From NCBI RefSeq assembly GCF_008923205.2, contig NZ_WBMS02000028.1, positions 1-46,920 on the forward strand: a DNA stretch of 46,920 bases. The letters run 5' to 3'. Position 1 is the stretch's first letter. Each line of letters begins with the position of its first letter. This DNA is from Actinomadura physcomitrii. GTDB lineage: Bacteria; Actinomycetota; Actinomycetes; Streptosporangiales; Streptosporangiaceae. The position numbers were made by a program, and so were the translations under genes. The notes under the pieces are model-generated. The model worked only from the letters and a program-made list of their open reading frames with translations. It did not search any database and was not told where the DNA came from. Of this stretch, positions 32,601 to 39,913 are shown in pieces.

Positions 32601-33781
32601 GGATGCCCCTTCTGCTCAGCGACGGCCTGCACCGTGTACCGGATCTCCGGGTCCAGCCACGGGACGATCGAGCCCGCCACGTCCTTGCGGACCACGTCCA
32701 GGTCGGCGGCCAGCAGCGCCGCGGCGACCATCCGCGGCTCGGTGTACGCGGGGTCCGACGGGTCGCCCGGCAGGTCGGCGATGGCCTCGCTCAGCGTGTA
32801 GAACGCGTGCCGGAAGTTGTCGCCCGGCGAGCTCTCGTTCCGCAGCGCCGGCACCAGGTGCGGCGGGCACCGGGTCAGCCACTGCTGGACGATCGCCTGG
32901 TCCCCGTACGGGAGCGCGCCGTAGTCGACCGTCGGGTTGCTCAGTGTCGTCCCGAGAATGGCCAGCAGCGCGTCCGCCCGGTTCTGGAACCGGACGTCGT
33001 CGCGCAGCGCGCTCGCGACCGCCCACATCGTCCGCAGGACGACGACCGCCGCGTCCACGCGGCTGGCCCGCAGCCGCTCGGAGTACAGCCCGACCAGCGT
33101 CTCCAGCGCGGGCGGGGTCAGCCAGCGCGGGCCGTCCACGTCCGGCAGCGGCCTGGCCCGGTACGGCTTCCACAGGTCGAGCATCTGCGCGTCCAGCCGC
33201 GCGTCGAACGCCGGCGCCGCCGCGCACCACATCATCACGCCCCACGCGACCGCCACGGTGGACGGCGTCTCCTGCGTGAACTGCGACCACCAGTGCGGGT
33301 ACTCCGGCGCGGACAGCGCCGCCGCGGACTCCACGGTCGCGCGGACCCGCGACGTCAGCTCGGTCGCGAACCCGTGCCCGACGAACGGCAGCGACGCGGG
33401 CGGATCGTAGGAGAAGTCGGGCCCGGCCGGGATCACGTGCGGCGGCAGCTGCGGGACCTGCACCCCGCCCTGCTGCGCGGGCCGCGCCGCCATCCGCACG
33501 GCGGGCGTCCGCGGCGGCGGGCACAGGTACCACTGCCCGTCCGACGGGTGCAGCCGGTACCACCGGGCCCACGCCCCGAACAGCCACCACGTCCCGTCGG
33601 GCAGGACGAGCATGCGCCCGGCGATGGCGTGATGGCGCTGCTGAGGAGGCGCCGACGGCCACCATTGGGCGGCCACCATCGCCCTCGTGTCGCGCTCGGC
33701 CTCCGCGAACGGATCCTGCCCCATCCGGGGGCTGGGCGGCGGAGCACTGCCATAGCCCGGTCCCCACACCACGTGGGTCAT
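29663..33781 (-). CDS. Large double-AAA ATPase (CbxX/EccA-like) with long disordered linker
   Basis: This 1372-residue protein has three parts. Residues 1-450 are a helical N-terminal domain of unknown family, opening with an aromatic patch (GTWWLFGAWARWYRLHPSDG). Residues about 460-830 are a Pro/Gly/Gln-rich linker with two PPYTELGF/PPYTQLGY repeats and two YATR repeats. The C-terminus holds two AAA domains. The first (about 880-1090) has a degenerate Walker A (GGPHTGQRR, no Lys-Thr/Ser). The second (about 1120-1330) has an intact one (GPPGTGKTT, about 1152-1160), but its Walker B reads LLIQEAY, with Gln1216 where CbxX/EccA proteins have Asp. The CbxX family includes EccA of type VII systems; the type VII genes are 25 kb away. 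I infer a secretion-related or chaperone role only. Confidence 0.8.
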   Translation of the reverse strand: MTHVVWGPGYGSAPPPSPRMGQDPFAEAERDTRAMVAAQWWPSAPPQQRHHAIAGRMLVLPDGTWWLFGAWARWYRLHPSDGQWYLCPPPRTPAVRMAARPAQQGGVQVPQLPPHVIPAGPDFSYDPPASLPFVGHGFATELTSRVRATVESAAALSAPEYPHWWSQFTQETPSTVAVAWGVMMWCAAAPAFDARLDAQMLDLWKPYRARPLPDVDGPRWLTPPALETLVGLYSERLRASRVDAAVVVLRTMWAVASALRDDVRFQNRADALLAILGTTLSNPTVDYGALPYGDQAIVQQWLTRCPPHLVPALRNESSPGDNFRHAFYTLSEAIADLPGDPSDPAYTEPRMVAAALLAADLDVVRKDVAGSIVPWLDPEIRYTVQAVAEQKGHPLRRLWPADLRLPDPLRAAGSGEGAETLLAAMYELDLAWCRLGGMPARPRGFPVPTAIIAGIIGRGRARATAAAQTQTPPPSPSPSPSPPFGMQSQPGVAPGAPPQPAEPQGPAQPFVQPPAQPGWENAPGPAGRGQPGAAAGFASPDPAMGRGFSPPEEDGGGSAAPPYTELGFQQSAPKPVPSDHDQGRAAFGMPGAAPSGQPAPGYPGGPEQPPYAGGPPAGAPYPGAAQAGPPAFADQESTSPDRGEQPLGGFSPDEDKADEPIVPPYTQLGYQRPGAGPPAQGLPPGAGVAPAMQSPQSPQGPDGPQGVQGVPGVQGAPSPQGAPAEPFDPYATRAEDDAGPAGDVYATRVEGGGGAPVPPAPSNAQAPGTRILGPEDMEDGPAQAAPPGPGTRVMSETMVGDFDFLDDTPSPERPVHEIPPPQDLGRRRTLERFGIGFVSGEHDAGELLDELRAQVEEWNAPAGEGAEATRVDGRPGSAPAGVPGVLLVGGPHTGQRRLARLIALTLADAGLGDGAIRAHDADDVRDAPVDAVERILRQPGPAILFERLDVAIGAAQDPVAVTGAVRRARRDPVNTTPLIATCEPRAYKRLLREHPRLVQAFRVYRLPDFSGLDNRMTLLHLLADERRVTIGAAALEVAKEDLERLRGPGDLVNARLVEAYLDQASQRNMARAGASHDRLVLTPDDLHGVAEGIEPALRPPGDIDGYLRQLDGLTGLDEVKAVVRELADEAEQAADRVRYGVADRDSHHLVFTGPPGTGKTTVAGLVGGIYAALGLLESGHVVACRPVHLAGRDQPDTESRVAGMIEQALGGVLLIQEAYLLDRSPAVVRELLRGMRERGGRFVVVCSSPAAEMEGFLAGDPAFRAEFGRVVEFQGISDREMVQLFQKYAERDLYMLDEELRVELLTRFERLRQDPSFAYARTVRALFEQTVARQAARLAGADVNAATVARLTARDLPETALEQMLGDFHRGG

Positions 33782-33908
33782 GGTAGTCAGCCCGGACGCC
33801 CCAGAACTCCCCCGAAGGCCTCCCCCCGAGATCCCCCCAGCTCAACCCCACCCAAACCGAGCGCGGGTGCGTCGGCGCGCGGCGCTGGGGCGCCCAGGGT
33901 CGGGGGCT

Positions 33909-34430
33909 TCAGCGCCAGGTGGCGTCGCGGTGGCGTTCGGCCTTCTGCATGTAGACGTCGGGGGTGTGCGCGAGGACCAGGCGGTCGCCGTCGTTCAGCT
34001 CACGGACGATCTTGCCCGGCGTGCCCGCGACCAGGACGCCCGAGGGGATCTGCTTGCCGGGCGGCACCAGGGCGCCGGCCGCGATGAGCGTGCCCGCGCC
34101 GATCCGGGCGCCGTTCAGCACGATGGCGCCGATGCCGATGAGCGAACCGGTCTCGACGTGCGCGCCGTGCACCATGGCCTTGTGCCCGAGGCTGACCCGG
34201 TCCTCGAGGACGGCGGGCATGCCCGGGTCCGCGTGCAGGCAGCTGAGGTCCTGGATGTTGCACTCGTCGCCGACGACGATCTCCTCGTCGTCGCCGCGCA
34301 GCACCGAGCCGTACCAGACGCTGGACGCCCGGCCGAGCGTCACGCGTCCGACGACCACCGCTCCGGGCGCCACCCACGCCTCGGCGTGGATCTTCGGCTC
34401 TTCCTCGCCCAGCGACCCCACATAGCTCAT
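33909..34430 (-). CDS. Gamma-class carbonic anhydrase family protein
   Basis: This 173-residue left-handed beta-helix protein is built from hexapeptide repeats. The three zinc ligands of the gamma-CA fold are present as His66 (CLHAD), His83 (LGHKAM) and His88 (VHG). Members form trimers with metal at subunit interfaces. Some are carbonic anhydrases and others are acyl carriers, so catalysis is not certain. The ATG is 298 bases from the divergent DivIVA-like gene. That gap (34431-34728) contains an AT-rich stretch near 34530-34556 but no clear site. Confidence 0.88.
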   Translation of the reverse strand: MSYVGSLGEEEPKIHAEAWVAPGAVVVGRVTLGRASSVWYGSVLRGDDEEIVVGDECNIQDLSCLHADPGMPAVLEDRVSLGHKAMVHGAHVETGSLIGIGAIVLNGARIGAGTLIAAGALVPPGKQIPSGVLVAGTPGKIVRELNDGDRLVLAHTPDVYMQKAERHRDATWR

Positions 34431-34728
34431 GCGCCCGATGCTAGGCCGTCCCCTCGCCCTCGCCGCACGGGCGGGGTGGGGTGGGTTCGCGGGTTGTTGG
34501 GCGACACGGCGGCGCAGGTGGAGGTGTTTTTTCAGGATATTCGGTAGTTTGTCGCCTCCAGAGAGATGACGAAACGGCAGCGAGAAGGGCGTTCCGGTTG
34601 CGCGAGCGGGGCCGAGCGCACGAGAGTCGATGCTGACGTTTCAGCTGTGGGCCCGCTGACCGGCGGGTGAGGATTCGCAAACCGACCCTGACGGGGTGAT
34701 ACCCCCGCCAACGACCCCCCAAGGCATC

Positions 34729-35739
34729 ATGAGCAACGAAGCCGAAATCCTGCCGAACCTCCTTCAAGACGAGTCCTTCGAGATCGTCATGCGCGGCTAC
34801 AACCGCCGCCAGGTCGACGACTACATCGCCCGCGCCCAGCAGAAGCACCGCGAGCTCGAGGCCCGTCTCGCGCGCGCCCAGGACGACGCCGAGCGCGTCC
34901 GCCGGGAGATGGCGGAGGTGCGCGAGGCCCGCAAGCCCACCGGCGACGACCTGAGCGACCGGTTGCGCCAGATCATCAACCTCGCCGAGGACGAGGCCCA
35001 GGACAAGGTCGCCGAGGCCGAGGCCAAGGGCGCCGAGATCCGCAAGGACGCCGAGCAGGAGTCCAAGCGCATCATCGACGAGGCCCGCGCGCACGCCGAC
35101 AAGAACCTCTCCCAGGCGCAGGAGAAGGCCGACACCATGCTGGCCGCCGCCAAGAAGGAGTCCGACAGCGTGCTGTCGGCCGCCAAGCAGGAGGCGGAGC
35201 AGACGGTGACCAGCGCGCGGCTGGAGGCCGAGCGCACCCTCACCGCGTCCGAGCGCCGCGCCAGCGTGATCAATGAGGGCGCCACCCAGCGGCTCACCGC
35301 GCTGACCAAGAACCACACGCAGGCGCTGCAGCGGCTCACCGAGATCAGCGAGACCCTGCACCGGCTGCTGACCGCCGAGAACGAGGCGGGGCCGCTGGAG
35401 AAGATGGTCGAGGACGCCGTCCGGCAGTCGCCGCCGCGCAAGCAGCCGGCCCCGGCCCAGCCCGTCGCCGCGCAGCCCGGCCCGTCCGCCGCGACCGGCC
35501 CCAAGGCGGCCCCGGCCAAGCCCGCCCCGGCCAAGCCGGTCGCCGCGCCCTCGCCCGCACCCGCGTCGGCGCCGGCGATGCGGAAGCCGGAGCCGGACGG
35601 CCCGGCCACCGGCACCGGCCCGCAGGTCCCGCCGCAGGCGAAGGCGCCGCGCCCGGTGGAGGGCACCGAGGGCGGCCCGTCCGGCGGGCACGCCCCGATC
35701 GTTCCCCCGGCCCCGCGCGGGCCCGCCGACCCGAGCTGA
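34729..35739 (+). CDS. DivIVA-domain coiled-coil protein
   Basis: This 336-residue protein opens with a DivIVA-type domain (FEIVMRGYNRRQVDDYIARA, about 17-36), which in the family binds curved membrane. A long coiled coil rich in Ala, Glu and Lys (about 36-220) follows, then a Pro/Ala-rich tail (225-336). It resembles Wag31/DivIVA relatives that organise polar growth or cell wall synthesis in actinobacteria, though the long Pro-rich tail differs from Wag31. The ATG at 34729 has AAGG upstream. A strong terminator follows the gene. Confidence 0.82.
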   Translation: MSNEAEILPNLLQDESFEIVMRGYNRRQVDDYIARAQQKHRELEARLARAQDDAERVRREMAEVREARKPTGDDLSDRLRQIINLAEDEAQDKVAEAEAKGAEIRKDAEQESKRIIDEARAHADKNLSQAQEKADTMLAAAKKESDSVLSAAKQEAEQTVTSARLEAERTLTASERRASVINEGATQRLTALTKNHTQALQRLTEISETLHRLLTAENEAGPLEKMVEDAVRQSPPRKQPAPAQPVAAQPGPSAATGPKAAPAKPAPAKPVAAPSPAPASAPAMRKPEPDGPATGTGPQVPPQAKAPRPVEGTEGGPSGGHAPIVPPAPRGPADPS

Positions 35740-35771
35740 TCCCCAGCCCCGGCGGAGACGTCACACGCCCC

Positions 35772-35811
35772 GCGAACGGTGCGTCCGGCCCATGCCGGGC
35801 GCACCGTTCGC
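35772..35811 (+). terminator. Terminator of the DivIVA-like gene
   Basis: A perfect 12-bp stem GCGAACGGTGCG / CGCACCGTTCGC contains an inner CCGGC/GCCGG stem with a CCAT loop. It lies 33 bases past the stop and shows that the deformylase gene downstream has its own promoter. Confidence 0.8.
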
Positions 35812-35844
35812 GTTCGCGGAAAAGGCGGAGCGGACATCGCGGCA

Positions 35845-35850
35845 TAGGAT
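35845..35850 (+). promoter_or_regulatory. -10 element of a leaderless deformylase mRNA
   Basis: TAGGAT ends 7 bases before the GTG at 35858 with no Shine-Dalgarno sequence between. It is the same spacing as at 5484-5497. Confidence 0.45.
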
Positions 35851-35857
35851 CACCCGG

Positions 35858-36391
35858 GTGAGCAAGAGGACCACTACGCGCAACGGAACCGCCCGCCCGA
35901 TCCGGCTTCTCGGAGACCCGGTGCTGCGCACCGAGTGCGACCCCGTACGGACGTTCGACACGGCCCTGGAGAAGCTGGTCGACGACATGTTCGTCACGAT
36001 GTACGAGCAGGACGGCGCCGGAGTGGCCGCGAACCAGGTCGGCTCCGGTCTGCGGCTGTTCGTGTACGACTGCGAGGACGACCGCGGGCGCCGGCACGTC
36101 GGCCACGCCGTCAACCCGGTTCTCGTGGCCGCCGACGGTGAGCTGCTGGTCGAGTCCGAAGGGTGCCTGTCGCTGCCGGGCATGCGGTTCGAGACGCCGC
36201 GCCACGCGCATGCGGTCGTGGAGGGCGTGGACGCCAAGAACCGGCCCGTCCGCGTGGAGGGCACCGGGTACTTCGCCCGCTGCCTGCAGCACGAGTGCGG
36301 TCATCTCGACGGCAAGGTGTACATCGATGTGCTGTCCGGCGAGGTGCGGCGCGAGGCGATGCGGGCGATCCGGGATCTGCAGCGCCCGTGA
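35858..36391 (+). CDS. def: Peptide deformylase
   Basis: This 177-residue cytoplasmic metalloenzyme removes the N-formyl group from new proteins. The three signatures are intact: GAGVAANQVG (53-62), EGCLSLPG with metal ligand Cys103, and QHECGHLDG with His145, Glu146 and His149. The GTG at 35858 was chosen because the only earlier ATG (35792) lies inside the preceding terminator. No methionyl-tRNA formyltransferase gene is adjacent. The following 177-base gap (36392-36568) shows no gene. Confidence 0.95.
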   Translation: MSKRTTTRNGTARPIRLLGDPVLRTECDPVRTFDTALEKLVDDMFVTMYEQDGAGVAANQVGSGLRLFVYDCEDDRGRRHVGHAVNPVLVAADGELLVESEGCLSLPGMRFETPRHAHAVVEGVDAKNRPVRVEGTGYFARCLQHECGHLDGKVYIDVLSGEVRREAMRAIRDLQRP

Positions 36392-36568
36392 GCAAGACGG
36401 CACCGGTGCGGTGCGGCCTCCCTGCGGCGAGGGTGCCGAGCCGCGCGGGCGCCGCCACCATGGATACCGCCATGGATTCCCCCTGACCTCTCGTCCGAGC
36501 CGTTGAGGCCATGCTCCGGCACCCGGCCGCAACACAGAAGTAGAACGTCGTTCTGTGGATAACCCGGC

Positions 36569-38440
36569 TCAGTCGGCGTCCAGCGGGAGGAGCACGCGGA
36601 ACGTCGCGCCCTCCCCCGGCGCGGAGTCGACCTCGACCGACCCCTCGTGCGCGGCGACGAGCGCGGCGACGATGGCGAGGCCGAGGCCCGTCCCGGTGCG
36701 GCCGTTCTCCCGCGAGCGGGACGCGTCGGCCCGGTAGAACCGCTCGAAGACCCGTTCGGCCTGGTCAGGCGAGAGGCCGGGGCCCTCGTCGGCCACTTCC
36801 AGCGCCGCCGCGGGCGCACCGCGCAGGGTGCCCGGCGCGAGGCGCACCTCCACCGGCGTGCCCGCCGGCGTGTGCGCCACCGCATTCGTGAGCAGGTTTC
36901 CGAGGACCTGGCGCAGGCGCGGCTCGTCCCCGCGCACCTGGTAGGCCAGCCCGCCCTCGACCGACAGTTCGATCCGGCGGTCCGGCGCGACGACCCGTGC
37001 CTCCTGCACCGAGTCGGCGGCGACCGCGAGCAGGTCGACAGGGCGCCGCTCGATGGGCCGCTGCCGGTCGAGCCGGGCGAGCAGCAGCAGGTCCTCGACG
37101 AGCAGGCCCATCCGGCCGGCGGTCTCCTCGATGCGGCCGATCATCCGGCCGATCTCCTCAGGGGTGCGGGCGGCGCCCTGCCGGTAGAACTCCGCGAAGC
37201 CGCGGATGGCGGTCAGCGGAGTGCGCAACTCGTGGCTCGCGTCGGCGACGAAGCGGCGCATCCGCTCCTCGGAGCGGCGGGCCGTCTCCTCCGAGCGCCG
37301 CGCCGCCGCCTCCGACTCCGCGCGCGCCCCGAACGCGGCCTCGATCTGCGCGAGCATCGCGTTCAGGGACCGTCCGAGACGTCCCATCTCGGTGCGCGGA
37401 TCGGCCTCCGGGACGCGCCGGGACAGGTCGCCCGCCGCGATCGCGCCGGCGGTCTCCTCCACCTCGGCGAGCGGCCGCAGGCTCGCCCGCACCACCCACA
37501 CCCCGAGGACGACCAGCACCGCGAGCACCAGCAGCCCGACGATCACGTCGATGGCGACGAGCCGGTTCACGGTCCGCTGGATCTCCGCCATGCTGACGGC
37601 GATGAGGACGGTGGCGCCGGTGCCCGGGATCGGCTCGGCCAGCACCCGCCATTTCGCGCTCGACCCGCCCGTCCCGGACACGGTGAACGGCCGGTCGATC
37701 CGGCCGGAGAGGTCGCTCGGGAACTTCGGGTAGCCGCGCTCGCCCACCGCGAGGTTCTGCCCGAGCAGGCGGCCGTTGGCGGCGCGGATCTGCGCGTACA
37801 TCTCGCTGGGCACCCGGACGTTGATGTCGTAGTGGCCCTGGACCTGCTCGGTCACCTGGATCATCACGCGCCCGACCGAGGAGCGCAGCTGGTCGTCGGC
37901 GCGCCCGACGAGGTACTGCCGCAGCACGGAGGCGCCGGCCGCGCTCATCACCGTCATCCCGAGGGTGACCAGGACGAGCATGCCGGCGATCAGCTTCATC
38001 TGGAGCGGCGACCGCGCCCACAGCCCCCGGATCCACGAGCTCCACCGCGACCGCCGGGGCCCGTCGCCGCCGGCCCCGCCCGCGGCGTACGCGCCGTACG
38101 GCGTTCCGGCGGCATGCGCACCGGCCATGCCGCCGCCCGCCGGGTACGCGCCGCCGAGCGTTTCCCGCACCGCTTCGTCAGCGTTCGCAGACCCGCCGCC
38201 GGGCATCGCTCCAGCGAACCGACGAGCACCGGGTGCCCGTCCCGCAGCCATGCCGCCGGACGGCTCGCCCGCGACCGGCCGATCGCCCGGTGCCGGAGGC
38301 TGCGCTCCGTTCGCCGGGCCCGCGGAGTGCGCGCCTTCCGCGGGCCCGCTGCCGGACGTCGCGCCGGCGACCGGCTGGTCACCGGGGGACGAGCCCACCG
38401 GTCGTGCGCCGGGGACGGGGCCGGGGACGCGGGGTTCCAT
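36569..38440 (-). CDS. Sensor histidine kinase
   Basis: This 623-residue membrane kinase has an unusual 145-residue Pro/Ala/Gly-rich N-terminal extension before the first transmembrane helix (about 150-172). An extracytoplasmic sensor region (about 173-290), a second helix (about 293-315) and a HAMP segment (LRPLAEVEETAGAIAAGDLSRRV) follow. The HisKA box has phospho-acceptor His403 in SHELRTPLTAIRGF, and the HATPase domain has NLLTNAVAHTP, DEGPGLSPDQ and GTGLGLAIV. All kinase motifs are intact. The ATG overlaps the regulator stop by one base (TGATG). Confidence 0.92.
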   Translation of the reverse strand: MEPRVPGPVPGARPVGSSPGDQPVAGATSGSGPAEGAHSAGPANGAQPPAPGDRPVAGEPSGGMAAGRAPGARRFAGAMPGGGSANADEAVRETLGGAYPAGGGMAGAHAAGTPYGAYAAGGAGGDGPRRSRWSSWIRGLWARSPLQMKLIAGMLVLVTLGMTVMSAAGASVLRQYLVGRADDQLRSSVGRVMIQVTEQVQGHYDINVRVPSEMYAQIRAANGRLLGQNLAVGERGYPKFPSDLSGRIDRPFTVSGTGGSSAKWRVLAEPIPGTGATVLIAVSMAEIQRTVNRLVAIDVIVGLLVLAVLVVLGVWVVRASLRPLAEVEETAGAIAAGDLSRRVPEADPRTEMGRLGRSLNAMLAQIEAAFGARAESEAAARRSEETARRSEERMRRFVADASHELRTPLTAIRGFAEFYRQGAARTPEEIGRMIGRIEETAGRMGLLVEDLLLLARLDRQRPIERRPVDLLAVAADSVQEARVVAPDRRIELSVEGGLAYQVRGDEPRLRQVLGNLLTNAVAHTPAGTPVEVRLAPGTLRGAPAAALEVADEGPGLSPDQAERVFERFYRADASRSRENGRTGTGLGLAIVAALVAAHEGSVEVDSAPGEGATFRVLLPLDAD

Positions 38441-39183
38441 CAGGCCGGAGGCTCTCGCAGGACGTAGCCGACGCCCCGCAGCGTGTGGATGAGGCGCGGT
38501 TCGGCGTTGTCGACCTTGCGGCGCAGCGCGGACACGTAGGACTCGACGATGCCCGCGTCGCCACGGAAGTCGTAGTTCCACACGTGGTCGAGGATCTGGG
38601 CCTTGGACAGGACGCGCCCGGCGTTCGCCATGAAGTAGCGGAGCAGCTTGAACTCGGTCGGCGAGAGCTGGACGGCCTTGCCGCCACGCCAGACCTCGTG
38701 GCTGTCCTCGTCGAGTTCGACGTCGGCGAACACCATCCGGGGCGGGGGTTCGGCGACGCCGCCGCGGAAGCGGCGCAGCACGGCGCGGATGCGGGCGATG
38801 ACCTCCTCCAGGCTGAACGGCTTGGTGACGTAGTCGTCGCCGCCGATCGTCAGGCCCTTGATGCGGTCCTGGACCGCGTCGCGCGCGGTGAGGAACAGCA
38901 CGGGGGTGTGGTCGCCGCCGGACCGCAGCCGCCGCGCGACGTCGAACCCGTCGATGTCGGGCAGCATGACGTCGAGGACGATCAGGTCGGGCCGGTGCCG
39001 GCGCGCGGACTGGACGGCGTCGGCGCCGTTGGTCGCGGTGAGCACCTCGAAGCCGGTGAAGCGCAGGCTGCCGGCCAGCAACTCCAGGATGTTCGGCTCG
39101 TCCTCGACGACGAGCAGCGTCGCCTCGGGTGCCCGCACGCCTGCGTTCGCGGCCGCGTTCGCCGTCCGTTCAACCACTGACAC
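38440..39183 (-). CDS. OmpR-family response regulator, M. tuberculosis PhoP-like
   Basis: This 247-residue regulator has a receiver domain (VVEDEPNILELLAGSL, phospho-acceptor Asp71 in LIVLDVMLPDIDGF, GGDDYVTKPFSLEE). The winged-helix domain has LSPTEFKLLRYFMANAGRVL and VESYVSALRRKVD. The receiver resembles virulence regulator PhoP of M. tuberculosis, not the phosphate PhoP. The GTG at 39183 follows GGAGGGAG. Paired TTCAGG repeats 40-56 bases upstream suggest autoregulation. Confidence 0.92.
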   Translation of the reverse strand: MSVVERTANAAANAGVRAPEATLLVVEDEPNILELLAGSLRFTGFEVLTATNGADAVQSARRHRPDLIVLDVMLPDIDGFDVARRLRSGGDHTPVLFLTARDAVQDRIKGLTIGGDDYVTKPFSLEEVIARIRAVLRRFRGGVAEPPPRMVFADVELDEDSHEVWRGGKAVQLSPTEFKLLRYFMANAGRVLSKAQILDHVWNYDFRGDAGIVESYVSALRRKVDNAEPRLIHTLRGVGYVLREPPA

Positions 39184-39222
39184 GCTCTCCCTCCAGGGTC
39201 GCCTTCGAGGTTCCCACCCGAA

Positions 39223-39239
39223 CCTGAATGTCCCCTGAA
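39223..39239 (-). promoter_or_regulatory. Response-regulator box 1 (TTCAGG repeat)
   Basis: Minus strand TTCAGG-n5-TTCAGG with an exact 11-bp period, 40 bases before the regulator start. Confidence 0.55.
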
Positions 39240-39257
39240 GGTGAGCCGAGCATTCCC

Positions 39258-39599
39258 TCATCCGCGGGCCCGGGCCTCGGCCTCCGCCTCGACGGCGCGG
39301 ATGAGCATGTCGAGTTCGGTGGCGAACACCTCGGCGGTGGTGATCTCGCGGAGGTGGGGCGCGGCGGCGCTCAGCCGGGGCAGTCCTTCGCGGTCTTCCG
39401 CGCGCGCCGAGGCCGGCCGGGACGATGTCGTGCGCCGCGATCGCGTCCATGACGAGCGCGACGAGTTCGTCCTTGCCGGAGACGTGCCGGTAGAGGGCCA
39501 TGCGGGAGACGCCGAGGTCGGCGGCGAGGGCGCGGATGGTGAGGGCGTCGAGGCCGTCCCGGCGGGTGATCTCGAGATGCCGGCCGGAGCCGTCGTCAC
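39258..39599 (-). pseudogene. TetR-family regulator remnant
   Basis: One frame gives a good TetR helix-turn-helix (ITRRDGLDALTIRALAADL, GVSRMALYRHVSGKDELVAL, MDAIAAHDIVPAG). The C-terminal end of the family (PHLREITTAEVFATELDML... ending EAEARARG) appears in another frame after a break near 39400. Only about 110 codons remain of a usual 190-220, so both a frameshift and an internal deletion are needed. It is presumably non-functional and sits within the regulatory region of the two-component system. Confidence 0.65.
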
Positions 39600-39664
39600 G
39601 CCGTCGCCGCGGCGATCCCGCGCGGTGAGGCCGCACCGGATCCTCGGGAAGCGCAGGGGGTGGA

Positions 39665-39681
39665 TTCAGGGAACGTTCAGG
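39665..39681 (+). promoter_or_regulatory. Response-regulator box 2 (TTCAGG repeat)
   Basis: TTCAGG-n5-TTCAGG with an exact 11-bp period on the plus strand, immediately upstream of the candidate small RNA. Confidence 0.55.
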
Positions 39682-39700
39682 TACGTGCGCTTGAGTAGTC

Positions 39701-39816
39701 GGCACAGGGCGCGCCCCGGTCCGGACAGGGACCGGGTCCCCGCGCCCTGGCCATTCCTCCCCGCCACCGCGGCCGAGAGGGCGACACGCCGCACGCCCTC
39801 TCGGCCGCGGTTTTTT
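39701..39816 (+). ncRNA. Candidate two-hairpin small RNA
   Basis: Hairpin 1 (39705-39749) has a 9-bp stem CAGGGCGCG/CGCGCCCTG and an inner 8-bp stem CCCGGTCC/GGACCGGG. Hairpin 2 (39767-39810) is a perfect 17-bp stem ending in TTTTTT (39811-39816), a classical intrinsic terminator on the plus strand. No plus-strand gene lies upstream for more than 2.8 kb, and no reading frame fits. A TTCAGG box lies at 39665-39681 and a weak -10 (TAGTCG) at 39696-39701. A premature terminator for the protease gene is the alternative. The 5' end is inferred. Confidence 0.5.
39767..39816 (+). terminator. Strong intrinsic terminator with T6 tract
   Basis: A 17-bp perfect stem (39767-39783 with 39794-39810), a 10-base loop and six T. 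It is the only terminator seen in the window with a U tract. Confidence 0.9.
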
Positions 39817-39840
39817 GACGCCGGCCTTATCCAGCACACT

Positions 39841-39868
39841 TTCAGGTCGGATCCAGGTGGGTTCCAGA
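39841..39868 (+). promoter_or_regulatory. Response-regulator box 3 (three repeats)
   Basis: TTCAGG (39841), TCCAGG (39852) and TCCAGA (39863) are spaced exactly 11 bp apart, ending 46 bases before the protease ATG. Confidence 0.5.
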
Positions 39869-39913
39869 CCCTCGGCGCAGATTCGTATGCGACGGCGAGA
39901 CGAGGGAGTGCAC

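Noticed and set aside
29663..33781. Several long alternative frames on both strands across the AAA protein
   Set aside because: They are Arg/Pro/Ala-rich mirror frames of very GC-rich DNA; only the 1372-residue frame shows real P-loop domains.
35792..35857. 22-residue N-terminal extension of peptide deformylase
   Set aside because: The upstream ATG lies within the terminator of the preceding gene, and the extension is absent from the usual deformylase length.
36534..36557. ACAGAA/TTCTGT inverted repeat between deformylase and the kinase gene
   Set aside because: It is short, with competing pairings; too weak to call a terminator or operator with confidence.
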